Shown: piece by piece, positions 25,947-34,092 of the stretch
How the letters are laid out: each line of letters opens with the position of its first letter
Position numbering within the stretch: position 1 is the first letter of the stretch
Assembly (NCBI GenBank): GCA_964544475.1
Contig: CAZJBS010000007.1
Span: 1 to 64,000, forward strand
Source of the DNA: CAZJBS01 sp964544475
Lineage (GTDB): Bacteria; CLD3; SB21
Length of the DNA: 64,000 nucleotides
Direction of reading: 5' to 3'
The notes under the pieces: model-generated
The model's input: only the letters and a program-made list of their open reading frames with translations
What the model was told of the DNA's origin: nothing
Databases searched by the model: none
Made by a program: the position numbers and the translations under genes

Positions 25947-25964
25947 CCTGTCACAAGTGACAGG
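25947..25964. promoter_or_regulatory. 18-bp palindrome, operator or hairpin
   Basis: CCTGTCACAAGTGACAGG has perfect 8-bp arms around AA. It lies just past the stop of the NarL-type regulator gene and upstream of the lipoprotein gene. As RNA it would form a 7-bp stem with a 4-nt loop, but no immediate T-run follows. Confidence 0.4.
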
Positions 25965-25977
25965 AGGGCGGTGAGAA

Positions 25978-26616
25978 CTAAATCAGTTTTTTACGAACGG
26001 CCTTGGAGATGGCTTCGCTCTGTGACGACGCCTGCAATTTGCGGTAGATGTTGCCCATGTGAAAACGGACGGTCGGAACGGTGATATGCAGGGTCTCCGC
26101 AATACGTTTGTAGGGTTGGCCATTTTCCAACAGCCTGAGCACATCGCGTTCGCGTTCCGTCAGCGTGGTCGTTTCTTCCTGTGTGGGAGTGGCGACGGAT
26201 CGGAAATGGTCCACAACGCGTCGTGCGATGGTCGGCGTCATGGGGGCTCCGCCATCCATGGCCTCCTGAATGGCCGTCAGGAGCCGGGCGGGCGGGGTTT
26301 TCTTGAGCAGGTAGCCCGACGCGCCGGCGCACAGCGCGTCGAAGATTTTGTCGTCTTCGTCATACACCGTCTGGATCAAAACAACGCAATCCGGCAGCCT
26401 CGTCTTGATTTCTTTCGTGCCCTGAATACCCGACATGCCGCCTTTCAGGTGGATATCCATGAGCACCGCATCCGGACGGATCGTTTGGATTTCCCTCAGC
26501 AGCGTTTCACACCGATCGAACGCTCCGACACACTTGAAGCCTTCGGTGCCGTCGAGGATCACCTGGAGCCCTTGTCGTATGATCCGGTCGTCTTCGACGA
26601 TGGCGAGCTTGATCAC
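25978..26616 (-). CDS. NarL/FixJ-family response regulator
   Basis: 212 aa. Receiver with phospho-acceptor D54 in VLMDIHLKGG and K in LLKKTPP, then a LuxR-type helix-turn-helix at about 150-205 (LTERERDVLRLLENGQPYKRI, VPTVRFHMGNIYRKLQ). The start is GTG, overlapping the kinase stop as GTGA, so it is translated together with the kinase and is almost certainly its partner. Such regulators control transcription as dimers. Neighbouring genes, such as the lipoprotein and the beta-helix protein downstream, are candidate targets (inference). Confidence 0.94.
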   Translation of the reverse strand: MIKLAIVEDDRIIRQGLQVILDGTEGFKCVGAFDRCETLLREIQTIRPDAVLMDIHLKGGMSGIQGTKEIKTRLPDCVVLIQTVYDEDDKIFDALCAGASGYLLKKTPPARLLTAIQEAMDGGAPMTPTIARRVVDHFRSVATPTQEETTTLTERERDVLRLLENGQPYKRIAETLHITVPTVRFHMGNIYRKLQASSQSEAISKAVRKKLI

Positions 26617-29480
26617 GGTAATTCTCCTTCAAAAGTTATTCGGACCCCGCCGCCGGAGCTCGATGCGATAATCAAATGTCCGCCAAGCGCCTTGGCACGG
26701 TCCGACATGTTGTCAAGCCCGTTGCCGCGGTTGACGTTGTCCGGATCGAAACCGCACCCGTCGTCGCGGTATTCCAGGCGCAACCGGCGACGGTGCCACG
26801 ATGCGGACATGCGGATCGAACGGCATTGGGCGTATTTCAGGCTGTTGTTGAAAGCCTCGCGAAAGATCAGGTACAGGTGGCGGCGATATTCCGTCGGGAT
26901 TCTTACGGATTGAAGATGGGACAGATTGTCCAATTCCAGACGGATGTCTCTTAGCTGGATAATATCGTCATGGCTGTCCCTCAGGCGGACGATCAGATCG
27001 TACAGGGAATCCTTTTTCGGATTGATCATCCATATGATATCCTTGACGTCTTCGTAGAGGGACTGGCTGATATCGTCGATATGTTTCAATTGCCGGGTCA
27101 CCATGTTTTTGTCGTCGTTCTGCAGAAGGGCCACCTGGGCCAGCATATGCACCTGGCTGAGCCCGGCGCCGACGCTGTCATGAAAGTCGGCGGCAATTTT
27201 TGTCCGCCAGCGTTCGATCGCAAGAACGCGTTGTACCCGATGATAGACAACCAGCGCGACCAGTCCGCCGGCGCCCAGCACGACCAACGCGACGAACCAC
27301 CATGTTTTCCAGTAGGGAGGCGAAATCGTGAAGGCAAATCGCAGCGGTTCGCTCCACGATCCCCAGTCGTTGCGCGCCATGAGCTCGAAGACGAAGTCAC
27401 CGTCGCCGAGACTCGAGTACTGGACGAATGTCCGCCGGGTTTCAACCCAGTCTTTGTCCACGCCCGACATACGGTATCGGTACGTCACTTTTTCCGGCGC
27501 CGCCAAATCCACCCCGACGTAGTCGAACTTGAGATAGTTCTCATTGTAGTCGAAACGGTGGCGCTCCGACAGCGTGCGGAAATTGATTTCGTTTTCGAAG
27601 ACACGCAATTTGGAAATGGTCACCTTCGGGGCGATCGACCGCGGGCGGTCCCGTCGCGGATCGATGCAGGTCAAACCGCGCATGGAGCCAAACCACAAAC
27701 GCCCCTGTCGGTCTTTGTAGGCGGCCCCCTGGCTGCACTCATCGTGGGCGAGTCCGTCGGCGCGGTGAAGCACACGGATGTGCACGTCATCGGACTCCAT
27801 CGTAACCACATTGACGCCTTTGTTGGTCGCCACATACAACCGTCCCGGCGAATCCTCGAGCATCGCATAGACCGTGTTGTCGCTCAGGCCGTCGTCCGAA
27901 TCGTAGATGTCCATTTTTCCGTCGCGCCACCGGATCAGGCCACCGCTGTTGGTGCCGATATACAATGTTCCGTCGGCCGATTCCAGGACACTCCACACAT
28001 GGTTGTCCGGAAGCCCGTCCTGCGTGTCCAGCGTGTCGGTTCCGGTTTTGCTCAGCCATCGAACGCCACGACGTGTGGCCAGCACGAGACGACCCTGGCG
28101 GTCCTCGATCAGGCCGTAGACCATCACACGGTCGGTTGCGCCTTCCAGCGGTTGTACCATTCCATCGCGATACGTGTAGGCGCCGGCCCTCGTGCCAAAA
28201 TGAACCGAACCGTCACGCGCCTCAAGCACACAGTAGACCCGTTCGTCGGCCAGACGGGCCCGGACTTTGGTCACGCCGGATCGCCCGCCGGCCAGCAGCC
28301 CCTGCTCGTTGGTTCCGGCCACCAGGCCGCCATTCGTCAGGGCACGAATAGCCCACACACCCGGATCGGTGATTCCCCGAAGTTTTTCCGACAGGCGCGG
28401 AGACGCCGGATCAAAGAAGAAAGCCCCGCCGCCCATGGTGCCAATCCACAATCCGCCGTCCACCGCCCCGTCAATCGAAACGACCAGGTCATGCGGCAGA
28501 CCGGATTGACGGGTGTAGTTAACGACCCGATCCCCATCGTAAATGCCGACCCCATCCCACGTTCCAATAAATATCGTGCCCTCTCCGGATTCGGCGATGG
28601 CCCATACGGAATGGCCGGACAAACCGTTGACCGAGGTCAGGCTGTCCCACGTCGCATAATGGCGCAGCAACACGCCCCCATCCTTGATGCCAAAAAGAAT
28701 CCTGCCATCCGATGCTTCAAAAATGGCGTTGACCTGGCGATTCCGGAAGAGCGACGGGGCCAGCCAGGAGGCCTGTCCTTCGGCGGACAGGGCCAGCACA
28801 CCACGTCCGTCGACCGAGACGTACATCGTACCGTCCGACGCTTTCAGAACGGCGCGTATGCCGGTGACGCGATCCAAAGAACGAACCCGATCCAGCCGCC
28901 CGTCCTGAAATATCCACAGCCCGCTGTCATACGCCGCAACATACAATTCACCCGTGCCTGCCTTGACGATATGCGAAATGCGCAAACCCTCCAGCAGGGG
29001 GCGTTGAACGGAGAACCCTGATGAATCCGCCGTAATGACCGACAGGCCTTTCAAGGTGCCGGCCAGTATGCGGCCATGACCGTCATACGCCACCGAACGC
29101 ACTTCATCATGCGCCAGCCCGTTTTCACGAGAAAGGTATTCGAATCGGCCGTGATCGAATATGGAAATCCCGCCGCCATTCGTAGCCAGAAAAACCCGCC
29201 CCAGACTGTCCTCGGCGATCGCGTAAACACCCGGCGATTTCAATCCCTTCTTCAAAACGACATTTTCATAACCAACCCCATTCCACCGGCTCGCACCGCC
29301 CAACGTTCCGATCCACAGGCCGCCTTCGCGATCCTTGTGCAGGGATAACACCTGCGACTGCACCAAACCGTCTTCCACCGTCAGGTGACGGTGAATTCGA
29401 ATCTGGGTGTGGACCCGACCGGCGAAGACACAGAACAACGCGGCGATCCAAAGAATGGTCATCCCGAGACCGTTCAACAT
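26613..29480 (-). CDS. Two-component propeller (Reg_prop / Y_Y_Y) sensor histidine kinase
   Basis: 955 aa from the ATG at 29480. A signal segment (MLNGLGMTILWIAALFCVFAG) precedes about 14 Reg_prop repeats (GGLWIGTLGGASRWNG, RVFLATNGGGISIFD, LYIGTNSGGLIRWRDG), forming two beta-propellers in the periplasm. A Y_Y_Y domain follows (YRYRMSGVDKDWVETRR), one transmembrane helix at about 715-738, HisKA_3 with DFHDSVGAGLSQ, and a C-terminal HATPase (DDGCGFDPDNV, GNGLDNMSDRAKALGG). This resembles the hybrid sensors of Bacteroidota but with the regulator as a separate protein. A promoter at 29515-29543 supports this start rather than a longer one. Confidence 0.92.
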   Translation of the reverse strand: MLNGLGMTILWIAALFCVFAGRVHTQIRIHRHLTVEDGLVQSQVLSLHKDREGGLWIGTLGGASRWNGVGYENVVLKKGLKSPGVYAIAEDSLGRVFLATNGGGISIFDHGRFEYLSRENGLAHDEVRSVAYDGHGRILAGTLKGLSVITADSSGFSVQRPLLEGLRISHIVKAGTGELYVAAYDSGLWIFQDGRLDRVRSLDRVTGIRAVLKASDGTMYVSVDGRGVLALSAEGQASWLAPSLFRNRQVNAIFEASDGRILFGIKDGGVLLRHYATWDSLTSVNGLSGHSVWAIAESGEGTIFIGTWDGVGIYDGDRVVNYTRQSGLPHDLVVSIDGAVDGGLWIGTMGGGAFFFDPASPRLSEKLRGITDPGVWAIRALTNGGLVAGTNEQGLLAGGRSGVTKVRARLADERVYCVLEARDGSVHFGTRAGAYTYRDGMVQPLEGATDRVMVYGLIEDRQGRLVLATRRGVRWLSKTGTDTLDTQDGLPDNHVWSVLESADGTLYIGTNSGGLIRWRDGKMDIYDSDDGLSDNTVYAMLEDSPGRLYVATNKGVNVVTMESDDVHIRVLHRADGLAHDECSQGAAYKDRQGRLWFGSMRGLTCIDPRRDRPRSIAPKVTISKLRVFENEINFRTLSERHRFDYNENYLKFDYVGVDLAAPEKVTYRYRMSGVDKDWVETRRTFVQYSSLGDGDFVFELMARNDWGSWSEPLRFAFTISPPYWKTWWFVALVVLGAGGLVALVVYHRVQRVLAIERWRTKIAADFHDSVGAGLSQVHMLAQVALLQNDDKNMVTRQLKHIDDISQSLYEDVKDIIWMINPKKDSLYDLIVRLRDSHDDIIQLRDIRLELDNLSHLQSVRIPTEYRRHLYLIFREAFNNSLKYAQCRSIRMSASWHRRRLRLEYRDDGCGFDPDNVNRGNGLDNMSDRAKALGGHLIIASSSGGGVRITFEGELP

Positions 29481-29514
29481 ATGGCCATAATGGAATGTGA
29501 ATGACGACTGACGC

Positions 29515-29543
29515 AAAGTAACTCCGCCAGACCAAACCGTCAA
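29515..29543 (-). promoter_or_regulatory. Promoter of the Reg_prop kinase operon
   Basis: Minus strand: TTGACG (29543-29538), 17 bp, TACTTT (29520-29515). The leader to the ATG at 29480 would be about 28 nt. Confidence 0.6.
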
Positions 29544-29639
29544 GCCGAATCACCACATCGTGTGGGCGGACCGGATTTTGGGTACAACGCCAAGGGGGGC
29601 GCCGTGGCGGGATCTCCAAACGCCGGCGAATATGCCATC

Positions 29640-29668
29640 TTGATTTTAGCCGGTGGTTTTCTTAGACT
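29640..29668 (+). promoter_or_regulatory. Promoter of the small exported protein gene
   Basis: TTGATT (29640-29645), 17 bp, TAGACT (29663-29668). The ATG at 29695 follows a leader of about 20 nt with AAGGAGG in it. Confidence 0.6.
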
Positions 29669-29694
29669 GATGGCAACCAAGGAGGAACATCGGT

Positions 29695-30087
29695 ATGATC
29701 AAATACTTCATTGCCAGTTGTGTTGCGCTGCTCTTCGGAACCATGCGCCTAATCGCCCAGGACCCGGCGTATGACACAGCCATGCTGAAGACAGCCAAAC
29801 GTATATCGCAGGAAGAATGGAAGGCCATGCTGGACAAATCCCAGGGTACGGTTTCCGGATACGCGGCCGCCGCGGCTTCGGAGACTTCCGATATGGCACA
29901 AAAAGGCGTTCGCGTACTCAAGAACAATGAAACTGTTCAGTTACAGACCGAAGTGACGGCGGTCTTTGAAGGCGTTGTTTCAGGGGGACAATCGGAAGGC
30001 GGTCCGACGGCGCGTTCGCGATACACGTTCAAGCTGGGGCCCGGCCAATTCACCATTCAGGACGGGGTCATCAAGCGCGTCCCGTAG
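29695..30087 (+). CDS. Small exported protein of unknown function
   Basis: 130 aa with signal peptide (MIKYFIASCVALLFGTMRLIAQ, cleavage near residue 22). The mature part is helical at first (ISQEEWKAMLDKSQGTVSGYAAAAASE) and then strand-like (VQLQTEVTAVFEGVVSGGQ, YTFKLGPGQFTIQDGVIKRV). No family is recognised. It has its own promoter, a strong AAGGAGG ribosome binding site 9 nt before the ATG and its own terminator, so it is a free-standing gene. Confidence 0.8.
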   Translation: MIKYFIASCVALLFGTMRLIAQDPAYDTAMLKTAKRISQEEWKAMLDKSQGTVSGYAAAAASETSDMAQKGVRVLKNNETVQLQTEVTAVFEGVVSGGQSEGGPTARSRYTFKLGPGQFTIQDGVIKRVP

Positions 30088-30110
30088 CCATACCATCTTA
30101 TGAAAACGAA

Positions 30111-30142
30111 AAAGCGCTGACCACTCGTCGGCGCTTTTTTTT
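30111..30142. terminator. Bidirectional rho-independent terminator
   Basis: AAAGCGC and GCGCTTT form the stem, followed on plus by further T; on minus the other arm ends in TTTTT. It ends the small exported protein gene and overlaps the stop of the convergent membrane protein gene. Confidence 0.8.
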
Positions 30143-31589
30143 ATTGCTTTGGTACCCAGAAAAAACCGCCCGTCCCGCTCGAACGAATAACCGCATAGTT
30201 GTTTCGGATATGGTCCATCAACACGGGCGGAAGCCCGGAGCCCTCGGCATCGTTGGTCTGGATCATGGCAAAACGCCTCTTTTCCAGCCAGGACCCGATG
30301 ATCTCGTAGGACATGTTACCCGTATCGAGCTTCTGGCCGCACGTAAAGACATCGAATGTAAAGGCCTTGCCCGACCAGTAAATCAGGGCCAGGTTTTCAC
30401 ACAGGACAGGTTCGCCGTGCCCGGCAACAAACGCCACGTCGCTTCGCGACTGTGCTTCCAACTCGGCGATCCGCCGGACGTACTCCTTGCTCTCATAAAA
30501 CCTGAACGGTGCGACGAGAATCACCGGTAGCATCATGACACCAATTCCCAGTGCCTTCAGTCGGTTATTCCACCCAACGTCCGCGCCCCCCAACTGGTCG
30601 CCGCCCGCCAGACAGATGGTGGCCACGATGCTGAAGATGATCGCCTCATACAAAGCGTTATTGTATACACCCGCGCCACCCAGAAACAACAGACTCACCG
30701 GCCAGGCGACAAGAAGGATATACGTGATGAGCAGTTCATGCGGACTTTTCTTCGGTTTGACCAGAAAGAAAAGCAAGCCGCTGACATAAACCGCCGCCGG
30801 CAGCAACCAAACGCCCGCGCGGGCGATCGCACCGGGTCTGTAAACACGCGGCGCCAGCAGTATGGATTCAAATGCCACGGCGCCGAACGCCATCCATATT
30901 CCGATCAAGGCCGCGAAAACCCATCCCAATAGACAGGCGATCCAGAACCGGAAATTCTGCCGGTCGTGGCGGTACATCCAGATGGAGATGCCCAATGGAA
31001 TGGCCACGAGCGAGTGCTTCACCAATCCCCCCGCGACCATCACAAGCGCCGCCAGCGCCATCGTTGGCCTTTTTCTTCCGGCATTCATGAATAGCGTCAA
31101 AGCCGTCATCAACATCGCGTGGGCCATCCATTGGGGATCGTTCATCGCGACGTAATCCTCGTGATGAAAGCCCATGTAACCGACGAGGATGAACGCCGTC
31201 ATCAGGGCAAGGAAACGAGCATGGGTGAGCCTCCACACAAGCACGCCGGTCAGCAGAGCCGTCATCAGCAATCCGGCCAGGGCGAGCAGACGCCCCGCCA
31301 GAATATGATCGCCGGTCCACGCCCCCAACGTCCCGGTGATGTAGAAAGACAAGGGAGGATAATTGTTCAATACAAAATCGTTCATCGGGCGGTATAATGG
31401 TTCGCCGGACGCGGCCGCCCTGGAAAAACAGGCCATCCACCCTTCGTTGTATTCAAAAAAAATCTGATGACCAAGACGGCACAACGGTTTGAAAAGGGCC
31501 AAAATCGCCGCGCCAAACGCCAGAACAAGAAAAGCGAGATGAACCCACTGGAATTCGGATGATCGGTCGTTGTTCTGGTGAATGGTCAT
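30141..31589 (-). CDS. Polytopic membrane protein, GT39/ArnT-like glycosyltransferase fold
   Basis: 482 aa with about ten hydrophobic segments and a soluble C-terminal part (about residues 370-482). The first periplasmic loop carries FFEYNEGWMACFSRAA and NNYPPLSFYITG, with the acidic residues and aromatic pattern seen in lipid-linked sugar transferases of the GT-C fold, and later GGLVKHSLVAIPLG. I infer a GT-C glycosyltransferase or flippase-like protein using a polyprenyl-linked sugar; the donor and acceptor are unknown. It lies 59 bp after the unknown 263-aa gene on the same strand. Confidence 0.75.
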   Translation of the reverse strand: MTIHQNNDRSSEFQWVHLAFLVLAFGAAILALFKPLCRLGHQIFFEYNEGWMACFSRAAASGEPLYRPMNDFVLNNYPPLSFYITGTLGAWTGDHILAGRLLALAGLLMTALLTGVLVWRLTHARFLALMTAFILVGYMGFHHEDYVAMNDPQWMAHAMLMTALTLFMNAGRKRPTMALAALVMVAGGLVKHSLVAIPLGISIWMYRHDRQNFRFWIACLLGWVFAALIGIWMAFGAVAFESILLAPRVYRPGAIARAGVWLLPAAVYVSGLLFFLVKPKKSPHELLITYILLVAWPVSLLFLGGAGVYNNALYEAIIFSIVATICLAGGDQLGGADVGWNNRLKALGIGVMMLPVILVAPFRFYESKEYVRRIAELEAQSRSDVAFVAGHGEPVLCENLALIYWSGKAFTFDVFTCGQKLDTGNMSYEIIGSWLEKRRFAMIQTNDAEGSGLPPVLMDHIRNNYAVIRSSGTGGFFWVPKQ

Positions 31590-31648
31590 GATGCGATGTG
31601 GAAAGTCAAAGGCCTGAAGGGAATGGAACGTTTTGGCGCCTTGGTTGT

Positions 31649-32440
31649 CTACGACACGGCGTTTTCTTCGAAAAAACGGTTTCTGAGATCCAGCACACGC
31701 ATCGCAATGGCCGTTCGCGCTTCGAGCAGTACTTCATCGAGATACAAGTCGCCATCGGAGAGCACGCCGAGCGCTTTGATCTGGATCAATGCGTCGGCGA
31801 CCCGATTGATGGATGACAGGGCCCGTTTGCAGGAAGCGACATTGCCGCCAAGTGTGTATCGGTGATAGCCCATGACGTGACCGCCGATCACCTTGCCGTA
31901 GGCATACGAACTGTTATTGGCCATGCTCTCGGCCAGACGCGACGCCACCGGCTCCAGCACCAGATCTTTGCGTCGCCGCTGCAACTCTCGGTGGAATTCC
32001 ACCGTCATGGCGAAAGCCTCCTCGCCGCGAATCGAGTGCTCCTTGGCATCAAGAAAACTCTGAAAACCCGACGGCCGGATATTGAGGCGTTGGGACTCGG
32101 ACACGAGGTACTCTTCGAAATAAACCCGTTTGTAGTCCTGGGGGAACATCTCCCGGAATGCCTCCCGCACCAGGTGCATCCCCATGGCCTCTTCGACCAT
32201 CAGATCGCGGTCGGGATGGTTCCAGAATTTTTCATAGTAGGCGATGACCCGGCGGCCGTCCCGGTCGATGGCCTGAAGAAAATTTTCCCAGCGTGTCTCG
32301 TCCCACACGTCGGACGGAAGTCGCGGAACATTGGGTGAGGACGCGTTCTGAAGCCATTCCTGGTGCAGGCGTTTCCACTCTTCGTCATCCGAATACTCCT
32401 GCTCCCACGCGTTGTCATCGTCTCTGGAAAAACGGTCCAT
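31649..32440 (-). CDS. Conserved-looking cytoplasmic protein of unknown function
   Basis: 263 aa, acidic and helical, no signal peptide or membrane segment. The N-terminus is rich in D, E and W (DRFSRDDDNAWEQEYSDDEE). Later text includes YYEKFWNHPDRDLMVEEAMG, SYAYGKVIGGHVMGYHRYTL and a C-terminal VLLEARTAIAMRVLDLRNRF. I recognise no family. The ATG overlaps the stop of the Nudix gene as TGATG, so the two are translationally coupled and their functions may be linked. A longer frame from 32482 is rejected because it would run into the Nudix gene. Confidence 0.8.
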   Translation of the reverse strand: MDRFSRDDDNAWEQEYSDDEEWKRLHQEWLQNASSPNVPRLPSDVWDETRWENFLQAIDRDGRRVIAYYEKFWNHPDRDLMVEEAMGMHLVREAFREMFPQDYKRVYFEEYLVSESQRLNIRPSGFQSFLDAKEHSIRGEEAFAMTVEFHRELQRRRKDLVLEPVASRLAESMANNSSYAYGKVIGGHVMGYHRYTLGGNVASCKRALSSINRVADALIQIKALGVLSDGDLYLDEVLLEARTAIAMRVLDLRNRFFEENAVS

Positions 32441-33000
32441 CAGGCGTTCCTTCGGTTTTTGATGAACTCGCGGCCCAGCCACAGACCCGCCAGGGTTTTC
32501 ATGTCGTCGATGTCTCCGGCCAGCGCCATGCGAATCGCCTCATCCAGTGAAACGCGCAGGGGTTCCAGAAACTCATCATGATCGGGATACCCCGCCGTCT
32601 CTGTGAGGTCCTCCACCACGTAAAGCCACATTTTTTCATTGCTGTATCCGATGCAGGGATAAAATTCCGTGACGAAGGAGAGGCGTCCGGCCGTGTATCC
32701 GATTTCTTCGCCCAGTTCGCGTTGCACCGCCGTTTCAAGCGTTTCACCGCCGTCCAGCTTTCCGGCGGGCAGTTCGATGAAAACTTTGCCGACCGGATAC
32801 CGGAATTGCCGGATCAGCATGGTGTCGCCGTTGGGAAACAGCGGAAGCATGATCACGGCGCCGGGATGACGGATGTACTCACGGATGGCGGTTTTGCCAT
32901 TTGGGAGGAGGACCTCGTCGCGCCAGGCTTTGAGCAGAAGGCCGTCCACCATCGGTTCGGAAGAGATCGCGGTTTCGCGCAGTTTATCGAACGTTTCCAT
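32440..33000 (-). CDS. Nudix hydrolase, ADP-ribose pyrophosphatase type
   Basis: 186 aa. A complete Nudix box is present: GGETLETAVQRELGEEIGY, with the REL.EE.G catalytic core that binds magnesium. The segment FIELPAGKLDGGE just before it and FYPCIGYSNEKMWLYV after it are as in ADP-ribose or nucleotide-sugar pyrophosphatases. Substrate choice cannot be read directly. It starts 6 bp after the DAHP synthase gene, in the same operon, and is coupled to the unknown gene downstream. Confidence 0.9.
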   Translation of the reverse strand: METFDKLRETAISSEPMVDGLLLKAWRDEVLLPNGKTAIREYIRHPGAVIMLPLFPNGDTMLIRQFRYPVGKVFIELPAGKLDGGETLETAVQRELGEEIGYTAGRLSFVTEFYPCIGYSNEKMWLYVVEDLTETAGYPDHDEFLEPLRVSLDEAIRMALAGDIDDMKTLAGLWLGREFIKNRRNA

Positions 33001-33006
33001 GCCGTC

Positions 33007-34023
33007 TCACAAGGTACGGCCGATGGCCGCGGCGATTTTCCGGACATCCTCCACCAACTGTACAAAGTCGGCGGGTTCAAGCGCCTGCATGCCGTCCGAC
33101 AGCGCTTTTTCCGGGCACGTATGGACTTCCACCATGATGCCATCGGCTCCGGCGGCAATGGCGGCTTTGGAGACCGGCGCCACCAGCGATCGTTTGCCCG
33201 TCGCATGGCTCGGATCGGCCAGCACCGGCAGGTGGGACAGTTGCTTCAACAACGGCACCGCCGAAATATCCATCGTATTGCGTGTGTAGGTCTCGAAGGT
33301 CCGGATGCCGCGCTCGCACAACAGTACGTTGTAATTGCCGTTGGCCATGATGTATTCGGCGGCCATCAGGTATTCCTCAAGATTGGACATCATGCCTCGC
33401 TTGAGCATCACCGGTTTGCTGGTATGGCCGACTTCCTGCAATAACGCAAAATTTTGCGAATTGCGGGCGCCGATCTGCAGGATGTCCGCGTAGCGCGACA
33501 CCAGATCCACCTGGTTGGGATGGACCACTTCGGTGATGATCTTCAGGCCGGTCTTCTCCCTTGCCAGGGCCAATAATTCCAAACCGCGTTCGCCCAGGCC
33601 CTGAAAGCTGTATGGCGACGTGCGTGGTTTGAAAGCGCCGCCGCGAAGGATACTGGCGCCGGCCGCTTTGACGGCATGGGCAATGTCCAGAATCTGGGAT
33701 TCGCTCTCGACGCCGCAAGGTCCGGCTATGATGGCGATTTTATGGCCGCCGATGGTCATGTCGCCGACTTGCACGGTCGAATCCGTCGATTTCCATTCGC
33801 GCGACACCAACCGGTACGGCCGCGACGTCGGCACGACCTTCTCGACATGTTTCATCGTTTGTATTTTTTCGACCACGACCGAACTGTCATCCCCCATGAT
33901 GCCGATCAACGTGCGCTCATCGCCTTTGGACACGTGAGGAATGCAGCCGGCGTCCTCGACCGTACTCAGGACGTCGTCAATTTCCCTGATGGATGCCTCC
34001 TTGCTCATGATCACAATCGTCAT
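33007..34023 (-). CDS. aroF: 3-deoxy-7-phosphoheptulonate synthase (DAHP synthase, type I beta)
   Basis: 338 aa. It joins phosphoenolpyruvate and erythrose 4-phosphate in the first step of the shikimate pathway. The N-terminal 70 residues form the ferredoxin-like regulatory domain of the Thermotoga-type enzyme (MTIVIMSKEASIREIDDVLS); the barrel has IIAGPCGVESE, LRGGAFKPRTSPYSFQG, IGARNSQNF, VMLKRGMM and DPSHATGKR. The regulatory domain suggests feedback inhibition by an aromatic amino acid. A near-consensus promoter lies upstream. First gene of an operon with the Nudix hydrolase. Confidence 0.96.
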   Translation of the reverse strand: MTIVIMSKEASIREIDDVLSTVEDAGCIPHVSKGDERTLIGIMGDDSSVVVEKIQTMKHVEKVVPTSRPYRLVSREWKSTDSTVQVGDMTIGGHKIAIIAGPCGVESESQILDIAHAVKAAGASILRGGAFKPRTSPYSFQGLGERGLELLALAREKTGLKIITEVVHPNQVDLVSRYADILQIGARNSQNFALLQEVGHTSKPVMLKRGMMSNLEEYLMAAEYIMANGNYNVLLCERGIRTFETYTRNTMDISAVPLLKQLSHLPVLADPSHATGKRSLVAPVSKAAIAAGADGIMVEVHTCPEKALSDGMQALEPADFVQLVEDVRKIAAAIGRTL

Positions 34024-34047
34024 AACACGTCCCGTTTTCGGTGGATC

Positions 34048-34076
34048 AACATAAGAAGAATAACCATGCTTGTCAA
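34048..34076 (-). promoter_or_regulatory. Sigma-70 promoter of the aroF operon
   Basis: Minus strand: perfect TTGACA (34076-34071), 17 bp, TATGTT (34053-34048). It lies in the 69-bp gap between the amidohydrolase stop and the aroF start. Confidence 0.8.
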
Positions 34077-34092
34077 GGCGAGGGCCGCGCGG

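Noticed and set aside
26970..29021. Long plus-strand open frame of 683 codons
   Set aside because: Shadow of the Reg_prop kinase repeats on the other strand; the regularity comes from the kinase repeats, no ribosome binding site or domain.
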